From an uncultured Verrucomicrobiota bacterium (GTDB lineage Bacteria > Verrucomicrobiota > Verrucomicrobiia > Limisphaerales > UBA9464): a stretch of DNA of 39,997 bases. Of this stretch, positions 26,197 through 33,544 are shown piece by piece. The notes below the pieces were generated by a model. The model was not told the DNA's origin, did no database searches, and saw only the letters and a list, made by a program, of their open reading frames with translations. The DNA lies in NCBI GenBank assembly GCA_903854475.1, contig CAINWP010000026.1, positions 1 through 39,997 of the forward strand, given 5' to 3'. Position numbers and translations under genes: made by a program. Every line of letters begins with the position of its first letter. Positions within the stretch are counted from its first letter, which is position 1.

Positions 26197-26249
26197 AAGT
26201 GTTGAAGGCACCCACGGAACGCATAAGCTCTGCGCTCCGTTTAACACTT
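26197..26249 (+). promoter_or_regulatory. Long leader hairpin upstream of rplB
   Basis: AAGTGTT (26197-26203) pairs with AACACTT (26243-26249). Inside, ACGGAACGCA (26214-26223) pairs with TGCGCTCCGT (26231-26240) with one mismatch and a 7-base loop; a 10-base bulge lies on the left. There is no T-run after it, so it is not a simple terminator for rnhC. A second small hairpin, GTTGC/GCAAC, lies at 26286-26300. The position fits a ribosomal-protein leader that could mediate autoregulation; this role is inferred. Confidence 0.5.
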
Positions 26250-26308
26250 CCCAGTGAAGAACGAAACTGCTCCGCCGAAAACCGAGTTGCACGACGCAAC
26301 AGGGAGTG

Positions 26309-26332
26309 ATGGCGAAGCACACGAGGATTTAA
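26309..26332 (+). CDS. Possible 7-codon leader peptide, in frame with rplB
   Basis: An ATG at 26309 is preceded by AGGGAG (26301-26306), a better ribosome binding site than any before rplB, and encodes MAKHTRI followed by TAA at 26330-26332. It is in the same frame as rplB, whose GTG lies 24 bases after this stop. It could couple translation into rplB or be a chance mini-ORF. Composition gives no attenuation-type codon run. Confidence 0.3.
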   Translation: MAKHTRI

Positions 26333-26356
26333 CTCCCGTGCTACGATTATTTTGCA

Positions 26357-27205
26357 GTGAAAACGTTTAGACCGCTTACGCCGTCCACACGGTATCTGAC
26401 CGTGCAGGACTATTCGGACATCACGAAAGTGGGTCCGGAGAAATCCTTGGTTTACACCAGGAAAAAGACAGGGGGCCGCAACAACTACGGCCGCGTGACC
26501 GTTCGTGCTCGTGGCGGTGGCCACAAGCAGAAGGTTCGCACCGTAGACTTCCGCCGGAACAAGTTCGGCATGGAAGCAAAGGTGATCTCCGTCGAGTACG
26601 ATCCTATCCGGAGTGCCCGCTTGGCTCTTCTGGAGTACACCGACAAGGAGCGTCGATATATCGTTTGCCCAGAAGGTCTGACCGTCGGAACCACAGTGGT
26701 CAGTGGACCTACGGCTCCTCCCAGTGTTGGTAATGCACTGCCGCTTTCTAAGATTCCGGTCGGCATCGCTATCCACAATCTCGAAATTATTCCGGGTAAG
26801 GGTGGTCAGTTGGTTCGGTCGGCTGGATCATCAGCAACTTTGATGTCTCGCGATGCTGGCTATGCTCAGCTGCGTTTGCCGTCTGGTGAAATCCGGAAAT
26901 TTCACGAAGACTGCATGGTCACCGTGGGTGCCGTCGGAAACGCCCAGTTTGAGAATGTTGTTCTGGGTAAGGCTGGTCGATCGATCCACCGAGGTAACCG
27001 TCCGCTAACTCGCGGTATGGCTCGCAACCCGGTCGATCACCCCAACGGTGGTGGTCAGGGCAAATCTAAGGGTGGCGGCGGTCGTCAGCACTTGGCCTCT
27101 CCTTGGGGCGTGCTGTCCAAGGGCTTCCGTACTCGCAAGAAGTTCAAACTATCCAATCGGTTTATCGTTGTTCGTCGCGATGGCCGTCCAATGAAGCAAA
27201 AGTAA
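26357..27205 (+). CDS. rplB: Ribosomal protein L2 (uL2)
   Basis: L2 is a universal 50S protein near the peptidyl-transferase centre. The 282 residues begin (M)KTFRPLTPSTRYLT and end with ASPWGVLSKGFRTRKKFKLS, with VGNAQFENVVLGKAGRS and the conserved NPVDHPNGGGQGKSKGG containing the essential histidine. The start is GTG at 26357 without a Shine-Dalgarno. The usual N-terminus MA(L/V)KTF would place Met at a TTT codon two positions earlier, so the native start appears to have been lost. It is the first gene of the ribosomal run here; rplW is not upstream. Confidence 0.96.
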   Translation: MKTFRPLTPSTRYLTVQDYSDITKVGPEKSLVYTRKKTGGRNNYGRVTVRARGGGHKQKVRTVDFRRNKFGMEAKVISVEYDPIRSARLALLEYTDKERRYIVCPEGLTVGTTVVSGPTAPPSVGNALPLSKIPVGIAIHNLEIIPGKGGQLVRSAGSSATLMSRDAGYAQLRLPSGEIRKFHEDCMVTVGAVGNAQFENVVLGKAGRSIHRGNRPLTRGMARNPVDHPNGGGQGKSKGGGGRQHLASPWGVLSKGFRTRKKFKLSNRFIVVRRDGRPMKQK

Positions 27206-27211
27206 GCTGAT

Positions 27212-27493
27212 ATGGCTCGTTCCCTCAAAAAAGGTCCGTTCATTGACGGTCATCTGCTCTCGAAGGTCGAAAAGGCCCAGGCAGCGAAGTCCAAGACTCC
27301 AATCAAGACTTGGTCGCGCCGCTCCACTATCACCCCCGAATTCGTGGGATTGACGGTGAGCGTGCACAATGGCCGAGCATTTAGCCCGGTCTTCGTAACA
27401 GAGAACATGGTTGGGCATAAACTCGGTGAGTTTTCTTTCACCCGCACGTTCAAGAAACACGGCGCTCACACCGCCAAGGCCGAAGCCAAGTAG
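27212..27493 (+). CDS. rpsS: Ribosomal protein S19 (uS19)
   Basis: S19 binds 16S rRNA in the 30S head. The 93-residue protein begins [16 protein letters not shown] and shows [20 protein letters not shown] and the conserved [16 protein letters not shown]. Length and motifs are standard. It follows rplB with a 6-bp gap. Confidence 0.97.
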   Translation: MARSLKKGPFIDGHLLSKVEKAQAAKSKTPIKTWSRRSTITPEFVGLTVSVHNGRAFSPVFVTENMVGHKLGEFSFTRTFKKHGAHTAKAEAK

Positions 27494-27508
27494 TAAGGAA
27501 CAGACGTT

Positions 27509-27844
27509 ATGGAAGTTCAGGCCATACTCAAGAATTTCAGAATGTCCGCTCAGAAGGTCCGGGAAGTCGTTCGACAAGTCCAGGGTCTACGCGCGGTGGA
27601 GGCACTTGCGGTGCTCAAGTTTGTACCTCGCAAGTCTGCCCGGGCAGTCGCTAAGACTCTTGCCTCGGCAATTGCCAACGCCGAAAACAACCACGGGTTG
27701 AAGGCTGAGACGCTGATAGTGCATCGGGCTTACGCTCAGACTGCAGGAAGTATTAAGCGCTTCATTCCCAAGGCTCGCGGCTCGGCTGGCCCGATCCTCA
27801 AGCGGAGCAGCCACATTAAGATCATTCTCACGGACAACCAATAA
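27509..27844 (+). CDS. rplV: Ribosomal protein L22 (uL22)
   Basis: L22 lines the exit tunnel of the 50S subunit. The 111 residues include [32 protein letters not shown] and the beta-hairpin-containing [20 protein letters not shown]. An AGGAA lies upstream of the ATG. The arrangement rpsS-rplV-rpsC is canonical. Confidence 0.97.
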   Translation: MEVQAILKNFRMSAQKVREVVRQVQGLRAVEALAVLKFVPRKSARAVAKTLASAIANAENNHGLKAETLIVHRAYAQTAGSIKRFIPKARGSAGPILKRSSHIKIILTDNQ

Positions 27845-27845
27845 C

Positions 27846-28529
27846 ATGGGCCAAAAAACCAATCCGATCGGTCTGCGGATACCCGTAAACCGCGAGTGGC
27901 GCTCCAAGTGGTACGCCAACAAGAGAGACTTTGGTGCCTTGCTGGTGGAGGACATCGCCATCCGCACCGTTCTCAAGAAGAAGTTGGGATCTGCAGCGAT
28001 TCCCAAGATTCACATTGAGCGGGCTGCCAATCGCTGCCGCGTGACGATATTCACGGCGCGACCTGGAGTCGTCATTGGTCGTAAGGGCTCTGAAATTGAC
28101 AAGCTCAAGGAGGAACTCTCCAAGCTGACCGGCAAGGATGTCTACGTCGACATTCAAGAGGTCAAGAACGAAAAGGCTGATGCTCAGTTGGTTGCTGAGA
28201 ACATCGCTGTCCAGCTCGAGCGACGAATCGGTTTCCGTCGAGCAATGAAAAAAGCTGTGCAGGAGGCTCGGATGTCGGAAGGTGTCGAAGGCATCAAAAT
28301 CCGATGTGCTGGTCGTCTTGGAGGATCTGAGATCGCCCGAGTGGAGGTTTACCACGAAGGACGCGTTCCGTTGCACACATTACGAGCCAATATTGACTAT
28401 GGATTCGCCGAGGCGAATACAATGTATGGTAAGCTCGGAGTAAAATGCTGGATCTGCAAAGGTGAAATGAAGAAGGCGGATATCCGCAAGCCCGAGGAGA
28501 AACGTCCTGAGGCTGTTTTGGTCAAATAA
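27846..28529 (+). CDS. rpsC: Ribosomal protein S3 (uS3)
   Basis: S3 sits at the mRNA entry site and has helicase function with S4 and S5. The 227-residue protein begins [18 protein letters not shown]. It carries a KH domain with the GRKGSEI loop ([19 protein letters not shown]) and the C-terminal [19 protein letters not shown]. It starts one base after the rplV stop, so translation is probably coupled. Confidence 0.97.
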   Translation: MGQKTNPIGLRIPVNREWRSKWYANKRDFGALLVEDIAIRTVLKKKLGSAAIPKIHIERAANRCRVTIFTARPGVVIGRKGSEIDKLKEELSKLTGKDVYVDIQEVKNEKADAQLVAENIAVQLERRIGFRRAMKKAVQEARMSEGVEGIKIRCAGRLGGSEIARVEVYHEGRVPLHTLRANIDYGFAEANTMYGKLGVKCWICKGEMKKADIRKPEEKRPEAVLVK

Positions 28530-28554
28530 TTAACCATTTTCTAGGAGACCGTTT

Positions 28555-28974
28555 ATGGCATTGATGCCGGCAAGGGTAAAATATCGAAAGATGCAGCGTG
28601 GAAGCCGTACAGGTATGGCATCCCGAGGCAACACCGTCGCTTTTGGTGAGTATGGACTTCAGTCGCTTGAACGCTGCTGGATGGATACCAAACAAATCGA
28701 AGCGGCACGCGTGGCGATCACCCGCTACATGAAGCGCCGCGGCAAGGTCTGGATTCGAATATTTCCCGACAAGTCGTTCACCAAGAAGCCTTTAGAAGTC
28801 CGAATGGGTACTGGTAAAGGTGGTGTCGAATCGTGGGTGGCGGTCATTAGACCTGCCAGCGTTTTGTTCGAAGTCGATGGTGTTCCCGAGGCAATCGCCC
28901 GGGAAGCTATGCGGTTGGCTTCCACCAAGTTGCCGATTTCCACCAAGTTCATTTCACGTCACAAGATGGGTTGA
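28555..28974 (+). CDS. rplP: Ribosomal protein L16 (uL16)
   Basis: L16 helps position A-site tRNA on the 50S subunit. The 139 residues begin [20 protein letters not shown] and contain [40 protein letters not shown] and [20 protein letters not shown] is placed well before the ATG. Length is family-typical. Confidence 0.97.
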   Translation: MALMPARVKYRKMQRGSRTGMASRGNTVAFGEYGLQSLERCWMDTKQIEAARVAITRYMKRRGKVWIRIFPDKSFTKKPLEVRMGTGKGGVESWVAVIRPASVLFEVDGVPEAIAREAMRLASTKLPISTKFISRHKMG

Positions 28975-28984
28975 GGGGACGATC

Positions 28985-29179
28985 ATGGCGAAAAGCAATT
29001 TTAAAGATCTAACGGCAGCGGAACTCGCTGCCAAATGCCGCGAGCTTCGGCAGGAGTTGTTCAACCTCCGTCTCCAACAGGCAACTGCCCGCTTGGAAAA
29101 GCCTCACCGTATCCGCGAGATCCGCCGCGAAGTCGCGCGTGGTGAGACGCAGTTGACCCAAATTTTGAAGAAATCTTGA
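28985..29179 (+). CDS. rpmC: Ribosomal protein L29 (uL29)
   Basis: This small helical-hairpin protein lies at the tunnel exit. From the ATG at 28985 the 64 residues begin [18 protein letters not shown] and show [21 protein letters not shown] longer in-frame opening from 28820 overlaps rplP and is not used. GAGGGG lies just upstream. Confidence 0.96.
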   Translation: MAKSNFKDLTAAELAAKCRELRQELFNLRLQQATARLEKPHRIREIRREVARGETQLTQILKKS

Positions 29180-29184
29180 CCCGT

Positions 29185-29493
29185 ATGTCACAGACATCCA
29201 CAGAAGAACGCGGACACCGGAAGGAGCGCATAGGCGAGGTTGTTTCCAACAAAATGGAGAAGACCATCGTTGTGAAGGTTGAGCGCCGTTATCGCCACCC
29301 GCAGTATCGGAAGGTCGTCACAAGCTTCAAAAAGCTGTATGCCCATGATGAGACCAAACAAGCCCAAGTGGGCGATCTGGTACGCATCCAAGAAACCCGC
29401 CCGCTGTCCAAGCTCAAGGCTTGGCGGTTGGTGGACGTCCTGAACCCGGATGGTTCCGTCAAAAGCCAGCCCGAAGGTTCAGTCAAAAACTGA
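29185..29493 (+). CDS. rpsQ: Ribosomal protein S17 (uS17)
   Basis: S17 is an OB-fold 30S assembly protein. From the ATG at 29185 the 102 residues contain [39 protein letters not shown] and [24 protein letters not shown] nine bases earlier is an alternative start overlapping rpmC. A Ser/Lys tail with a repeated GSVK makes it slightly longer than the usual 80-90 residues. Confidence 0.96.
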   Translation: MSQTSTEERGHRKERIGEVVSNKMEKTIVVKVERRYRHPQYRKVVTSFKKLYAHDETKQAQVGDLVRIQETRPLSKLKAWRLVDVLNPDGSVKSQPEGSVKN

Positions 29494-29508
29494 GCAGAGG
29501 TAATTTCA

Positions 29509-29874
29509 ATGATCCAAATTCGTTCCAGTCTGGATGTCGCAGACAACTCAGGTGCCAAGGTGGCCTGGGCTATCGGTGTGCTCGGCAGTAATCAGCCCTA
29601 CGCCCACGTCGGTGACGTGATCAAGGTTCATATCAAGGAGGCAGCTCCGGATGGTACCGTCAAGAAGGGTGAAGTGCAGAACGCCGTTATCGTTCGGACT
29701 CGGCACCCATTGCGCCGAAGCGACGGTTCTTACGTTCGCTTTGACAGCAACGCAGTAGTGATCATCGACAAAGATAACAATCCTCGGGGTACCCGTATCT
29801 TCGGTCCTGTGGCTCGCGAGCTTCGTGAAAAGAAGTTTATGAAAATCATTTCGCTGGCTCCTGAAGTGATCTGA
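29509..29874 (+). CDS. rplN: Ribosomal protein L14 (uL14)
   Basis: L14 forms part of the subunit interface. The 121-residue protein begins [19 protein letters not shown] and contains [40 protein letters not shown] and the closing IISLAPEVI, all standard. A 13-bp tandem duplication spans its stop codon and the following spacer. Confidence 0.97.
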   Translation: MIQIRSSLDVADNSGAKVAWAIGVLGSNQPYAHVGDVIKVHIKEAAPDGTVKKGEVQNAVIVRTRHPLRRSDGSYVRFDSNAVVIIDKDNNPRGTRIFGPVARELREKKFMKIISLAPEVI

Positions 29875-29892
29875 TTCAATGATCTGATTCAA
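29867..29892. repeat. 13-bp exact tandem duplication across the rplN stop
   Basis: TGATCTGATTCAA occurs at 29867-29879 and at 29880-29892. The first copy contains the rplN TGA (29872-29874). The second copy lies directly before the rplX ribosome binding site AGAGGAAAAG, so the duplication lengthens the spacer without disturbing either gene. Confidence 0.88.
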
Positions 29893-29904
29893 AGAGGAAA
29901 AGAC

Positions 29905-30207
29905 ATGGCATCCAAATTTCATGTGAAAAAAGGTGACGAGGTTGTCGTCATCACCGGTTCGGCCAAAGGCCGCCGTGGTAAGATCGCGGAAGTAATGACG
30001 TCACGGCAGGCCGTGATTCTGGAAGGTTCCGACGAACGTTCCAAAGAGCAGGACGATCGGCGCCGACTGGTCAAACCAATGCTGCATTACGTCAAAAAGA
30101 ACCAGGAGAACCCGAGCGGCGCTCTCCTCTGGTTGGAGTCCCCGATCCACGTATCCAACGTGATGAAGGCTGATAAGTATGACGCTCGCAATGTTAGCAA
30201 GCGCTGA
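29905..30207 (+). CDS. rplX: Ribosomal protein L24 (uL24)
   Basis: L24 is a 50S assembly initiator. The 100 residues contain the KOW motif KKGDEVVVITGSAKGRRGKI at the N-terminus and the C-terminal ALLWLESPIHVSNVM. A strong AGAGGAAAAG precedes the ATG. Confidence 0.96.
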   Translation: MASKFHVKKGDEVVVITGSAKGRRGKIAEVMTSRQAVILEGSDERSKEQDDRRRLVKPMLHYVKKNQENPSGALLWLESPIHVSNVMKADKYDARNVSKR

Positions 30208-30212
30208 GACCA

Positions 30213-30752
30213 ATGAAACCACGTCTTTACACGAAGTATATCGAAGAAGTTCGGCCCGCTCTCACTGAGAAGCGCGGTTACAAAAACGTCCATCAGATTC
30301 CTCGCATCGAGAAGATCGTGGTTAATATGGGCGTCAGTGCCTCCCTCGAAAAGGGCGCCTTAGAGGATGCCGTCAAGGAGATGCAAATGATCACTGGCCG
30401 CAAGGCAGTGGTCACCATATCTCGCAAGAGCATTGCAAATTTCAAACTTCGCAAAGGACAATCTGTTGGTTGCAAGGTTACGTTGCGCCGCGAGGTGATG
30501 TATGAGTTCTTCGATCGGCTTGTTTCGGCTGCTCTTCCCCGGATTCGCGATTTCCGCGGAGTTGGATCTAAGCAGTTTGACGGCCGTGGAACCTATTCAC
30601 TTGGTATTTCCGATCAAACGATCTTTCCAGAAATTGAGTTGGACAAGATCAAGAGACAGCAGGGCATGGACATCACCATCGTGACCTCCGCTCCGACGAA
30701 TGAGGAGGCATACGACCTCCTGAAGTTGATGGGAATGCCGTTTTCAAAATAA
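30213..30752 (+). CDS. rplE: Ribosomal protein L5 (uL5)
   Basis: L5 binds 5S rRNA and P-site tRNA. The 179-residue protein shows VHQIPRIEKIVVNMGVS, ITGRKAVVTISRKSIANFKL, RGVGSKQFDGRGTYSLGI and the final NEEAYDLLKLMGMPF. It begins 5 bp after rplX. Confidence 0.97.
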   Translation: MKPRLYTKYIEEVRPALTEKRGYKNVHQIPRIEKIVVNMGVSASLEKGALEDAVKEMQMITGRKAVVTISRKSIANFKLRKGQSVGCKVTLRREVMYEFFDRLVSAALPRIRDFRGVGSKQFDGRGTYSLGISDQTIFPEIELDKIKRQQGMDITIVTSAPTNEEAYDLLKLMGMPFSK

Positions 30753-30764
30753 ACAATCTATCCT

Positions 30765-31034
30765 ATGGCCAAGAAATCCTGGCTTGCCCGGAACAAGAAA
30801 AAGTTGGAGACCGTCAAGAAGTATGCCGCTCTCCGTGCTGAAATGAAGGCGAAGGGCGATTACGCCGGCCTGTCAAGCCTGCCTAAAAACGCAAGCCCGG
30901 TTCGCGTTGTGAACCGCTGCCTCGTCAGCGGTCGACGACACGGATTCATCCGTAAGTATGGTGTCTCCCGTCTCTCATTCCGTGAGGCGGCGCTCCAGGG
31001 GTTGATCCCGGGCGTCACCAAGGCCAGCTGGTAA
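30765..31034 (+). CDS. rpsN: Ribosomal protein S14 (uS14), zinc-free long form
   Basis: The 89 residues begin MAKKSWLARNKKKLETVKK and contain NRCLVSGRRHGFIRKYGVSR and IPGVTKASW. Length and the lack of the two CxxC zinc pairs mark the C-minus form found in E. coli-type ribosomes. Confidence 0.96.
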   Translation: MAKKSWLARNKKKLETVKKYAALRAEMKAKGDYAGLSSLPKNASPVRVVNRCLVSGRRHGFIRKYGVSRLSFREAALQGLIPGVTKASW

Positions 31035-31054
31035 TCCGAGTCCTAACTACATCC

Positions 31055-31444
31055 ATGAACGCTGATCCAGTTTCTGACCTGCTGACGCGCATTCGCAATG
31101 CGGGTATGGCGCTCCACCCCTCTGTGTCTCTTCCTCATTCTATATTCAAGGAGGCGATTGCCAGAGTCTTGAAGAGCGAAGGCTACATATCCGATATTTC
31201 AGTCGAAGGCGATAAGCTGAAAACCTTGAAGCTCGGTCTCAAGTATCAGGGCCGCAAGGCAGTCATTCAGGGGCTCAAGCAAGTGAGCACCCCAGGACTT
31301 CGTCGCTATGTCGCCGGATCCGATGCACCTCGCGTATTGGGTGGGTTGGGTGTTGCTATTCTTTCGACTCCTCAGGGAGTGATGACCGGTTCCCAGGCTC
31401 GCCGCCAGAATGTGGGTGGTGAGATTGTTTGTTACGTCTGGTAA
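31055..31444 (+). CDS. rpsH: Ribosomal protein S8 (uS8)
   Basis: S8 is a 30S assembly protein, and in E. coli it represses the spc operon. The 129 residues begin MNADPVSDLLTRIRNAGMAL and end with the signature ARRQNVGGEIVCYVW. All features are standard. Confidence 0.97.
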   Translation: MNADPVSDLLTRIRNAGMALHPSVSLPHSIFKEAIARVLKSEGYISDISVEGDKLKTLKLGLKYQGRKAVIQGLKQVSTPGLRRYVAGSDAPRVLGGLGVAILSTPQGVMTGSQARRQNVGGEIVCYVW

Positions 31445-31455
31445 AGCATTTTGTT

Positions 31456-31992
31456 ATGTCGCGTATTGGAAAAAGCCCGGTACCTATTCCGGCCAAGGTT
31501 AAAGTCTCCGTGACCGGAGATCGGGTGACAGTGGAAGGACCCAAGGGCAATCTTGGTCTATCACTTCCTCGGTTCACTCACGCAAAGGTGGACGGAACCA
31601 CAGTTTGTTTGGGTCGTACCGCTGAAACGGCGGAAGCAAGATCGATGCACGGCCTAGCTCGCGCATTGGTCAACAACATGGTCAAGGGTGTCTCCGAAGG
31701 TTTCCAGAAGAAGCTCGAGATTCAAGGCGTTGGCTTCAAGGCAAACCTTCAGGGGTCGGTGATTAATTTAGCTTTGGGTTACAGTCACCCGATTAACTAT
31801 CCGGTCCCTGCTGGGATCAAGGTAGTTATCGAGGAGGGAACCAAGCTGACAATTGATGGTGCTGACAAGGAACTCGTGGGCCGTGTTGCCTCTGAGATTC
31901 GCAGTTACTATCCGCCAGAGCCTTACAAGGGCAAGGGCGTTCGCTATGTCGGCGAAAAAGTCATCCGCAAGGAAGGCAAGACTGTCCAGTAA
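31456..31992 (+). CDS. rplF: Ribosomal protein L6 (uL6)
   Basis: L6 lies near the factor-binding site. The ATG at 31456 gives MSRIGKSPVPIPAKVKV and 178 residues. Duplicated L6 folds end with the conserved SEIRSYYPPEPYKGKGVRYV. The frame is open nine codons upstream into rpsH, but the family N-terminus fixes the start. Confidence 0.97.
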   Translation: MSRIGKSPVPIPAKVKVSVTGDRVTVEGPKGNLGLSLPRFTHAKVDGTTVCLGRTAETAEARSMHGLARALVNNMVKGVSEGFQKKLEIQGVGFKANLQGSVINLALGYSHPINYPVPAGIKVVIEEGTKLTIDGADKELVGRVASEIRSYYPPEPYKGKGVRYVGEKVIRKEGKTVQ

Positions 31993-32018
31993 TTCGGTTT
32001 GTCGTTAATTTTGCTAGA

Positions 32019-32381
32019 ATGAGAACAGAGCACAAACATCGGTTGGCCCAACTGCGCCACTGGCGGGTCAGAAAGACCGTTACGGGCACCGCAGCCCGCC
32101 CCCGGATGAGCGTTAAGTTCACCGGGCAGCATATTTACGTGCAATTCATCGACGACGTCGTGGGCAAGACGCTCGTTGCTGTCGGCACCCGTGATAAGGC
32201 CGCGCCCACCGAGGTGAGGGGCGCCAACGCGTCCAACGCGATTCTAACAGGCAAACGCGCAGCCGCAGCCGCCAAGGATAAGGGCATAGAAGCGGTGGTC
32301 TTCGATCGTGGAGCCTCTCGTTATCACGGTAAGGTGAAAGCCTTGGCCGATGCTGCGCGGGAGTCGGGTCTCAAATTTTGA
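32019..32381 (+). CDS. rplR: Ribosomal protein L18 (uL18)
   Basis: L18 binds 5S rRNA together with L5. The 120 residues contain RPRMSVKFTGQHIYVQFID and the C-terminal FDRGASRYHGKVKALADAAR ahead of ESGLKF, all standard. Confidence 0.96.
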   Translation: MRTEHKHRLAQLRHWRVRKTVTGTAARPRMSVKFTGQHIYVQFIDDVVGKTLVAVGTRDKAAPTEVRGANASNAILTGKRAAAAAKDKGIEAVVFDRGASRYHGKVKALADAARESGLKF

Positions 32382-32395
32382 ACTGAAGGAATCTT

Positions 32396-33049
32396 GTGGC
32401 AGACCAAAAAGACATTTCAGCAGCCCCGGCTGCTCCCGCCGGCCCAGCGTCAGGTGGCACTCAGTCGTTCGGTGGTGATCGCCCCTCTAGGGGTTACTCC
32501 GACGGTGGACGTGGACGTGGTCCTCGCCGGTCCTCTAGGGACCAGCGTGATGATGAACCGAAGGACGGCCTGATCGAGAAGGTGATTCATATCAACCGTT
32601 CGTCCAAGGTGGTCAAGGGAGGTCGTAGATTCTCCTTTAGTGCCCTCATTGTGATGGGCGACAAGCAGGGTCGGGTGGGTATGGGTATGGGCAAGGGTGC
32701 CGAGGTGAGCGAAGCGATCAAAAAGGGCGGCGAAAACGCTCGTTCCCGTGTCGCCACGGTGTCTCTGTCAGCCAGCACGATTCCTCACGAGGTTTACTCT
32801 GAATTCGGTGGCGCTAAAGTTCTCCTTCGCCCTGCTAGCCCGGGCACTGGTTTGATCTGCGGCAAGACTGTCCGAGCAGTTGTTGAGTCAGCAGGCGTCA
32901 AGGACGTTCTCTCAAAGTCTCTCGGGTCCAAGAATTCCTCCAATGTGGCCAAAGCCACTCTGAATGCACTATTGAGCCTGCGTACTCGGGAGCAAATCCT
33001 GAAGGCGCGTGGTTTAGAGCACCGCCTCACTGCCATCAAGACTGCCTGA
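32396..33049 (+). CDS. rpsE: Ribosomal protein S5 (uS5) with N-terminal Gly/Arg-rich extension
   Basis: S5 acts in mRNA unwinding and decoding fidelity. The 217-residue product has the normal double-stranded-RNA-binding and S5 C-terminal domains from about residue 57. Key text is SSKVVKGGRRFSFSALIVMG, GKGAEVSEAIKKG and GSKNSSNVAKATLNAL. Before this is an extra stretch of about 45 residues rich in Ala/Pro and then Gly/Arg/Asp, presumably disordered. The start is GTG at 32396 after a GAAGGAA. rpmD, which often follows rpsE, is absent. Confidence 0.96.
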   Translation: MADQKDISAAPAAPAGPASGGTQSFGGDRPSRGYSDGGRGRGPRRSSRDQRDDEPKDGLIEKVIHINRSSKVVKGGRRFSFSALIVMGDKQGRVGMGMGKGAEVSEAIKKGGENARSRVATVSLSASTIPHEVYSEFGGAKVLLRPASPGTGLICGKTVRAVVESAGVKDVLSKSLGSKNSSNVAKATLNALLSLRTREQILKARGLEHRLTAIKTA

Positions 33050-33053
33050 TTTT

Positions 33054-33500
33054 ATGAGACTTCACGATCTTAAACCACGTCCGGGAGCCAAGCACCGCAA
33101 GAAGCGTCTGGGTCAGGGCGAATCCAGCGGCCGAGGCAAGACATCCGGACGCGGTGGCAAGGGGCAGAGCGCCCGTTCTGGTAGCTCGATCCGTATCGGT
33201 TTCGAGGGTGGACAGATGCCCTTGATTCGTCGAATCCCAAAACGTGGATTCAATAACAAGCGCTTCAAGATAGTTGTGGTTCCTGTTAATCTCTCGGATC
33301 TAAACGTTTTTGAAGCTGGGGCCGTGGTAGACTTGGTTGCTTTGCAGCAGGCAGGTCTCACCAATGGTAATTTTGACAGCGTTAAGATACTTGGTCGCGG
33401 CGATTTGACCCAAAAATTGACCGTTCGTGCCAATGCGTTTAGTGAGACGGCACGCGCAGCTATCGAAAAGCTTGGCGGGACCGCAGAGGTCATCTCCTGA
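33054..33500 (+). CDS. rplO: Ribosomal protein L15 (uL15)
   Basis: The 148-residue protein begins MRLHDLKPRPGAKHRKKRLG, has the Gly/Arg-rich GRGKTSGRGGKGQSARSG and FEGGQMPLIRRIPKRGF, and ends with the standard globular domain. It follows rpsE by 4 bp, without the usual rpmD between them. Confidence 0.97.
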   Translation: MRLHDLKPRPGAKHRKKRLGQGESSGRGKTSGRGGKGQSARSGSSIRIGFEGGQMPLIRRIPKRGFNNKRFKIVVVPVNLSDLNVFEAGAVVDLVALQQAGLTNGNFDSVKILGRGDLTQKLTVRANAFSETARAAIEKLGGTAEVIS

Positions 33501-33544
33501 AGCAGACTGCATAGCTTCAGGGTAACCCTAACCACACGCTGTCC

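Noticed and set aside
26202-26230. Sigma-70 promoter TTGAAG...TAAGCT before rplB
   Set aside because: Only weak matches, and both boxes lie within the arms and loop of the leader hairpin. No better promoter could be pinned down in the gap.
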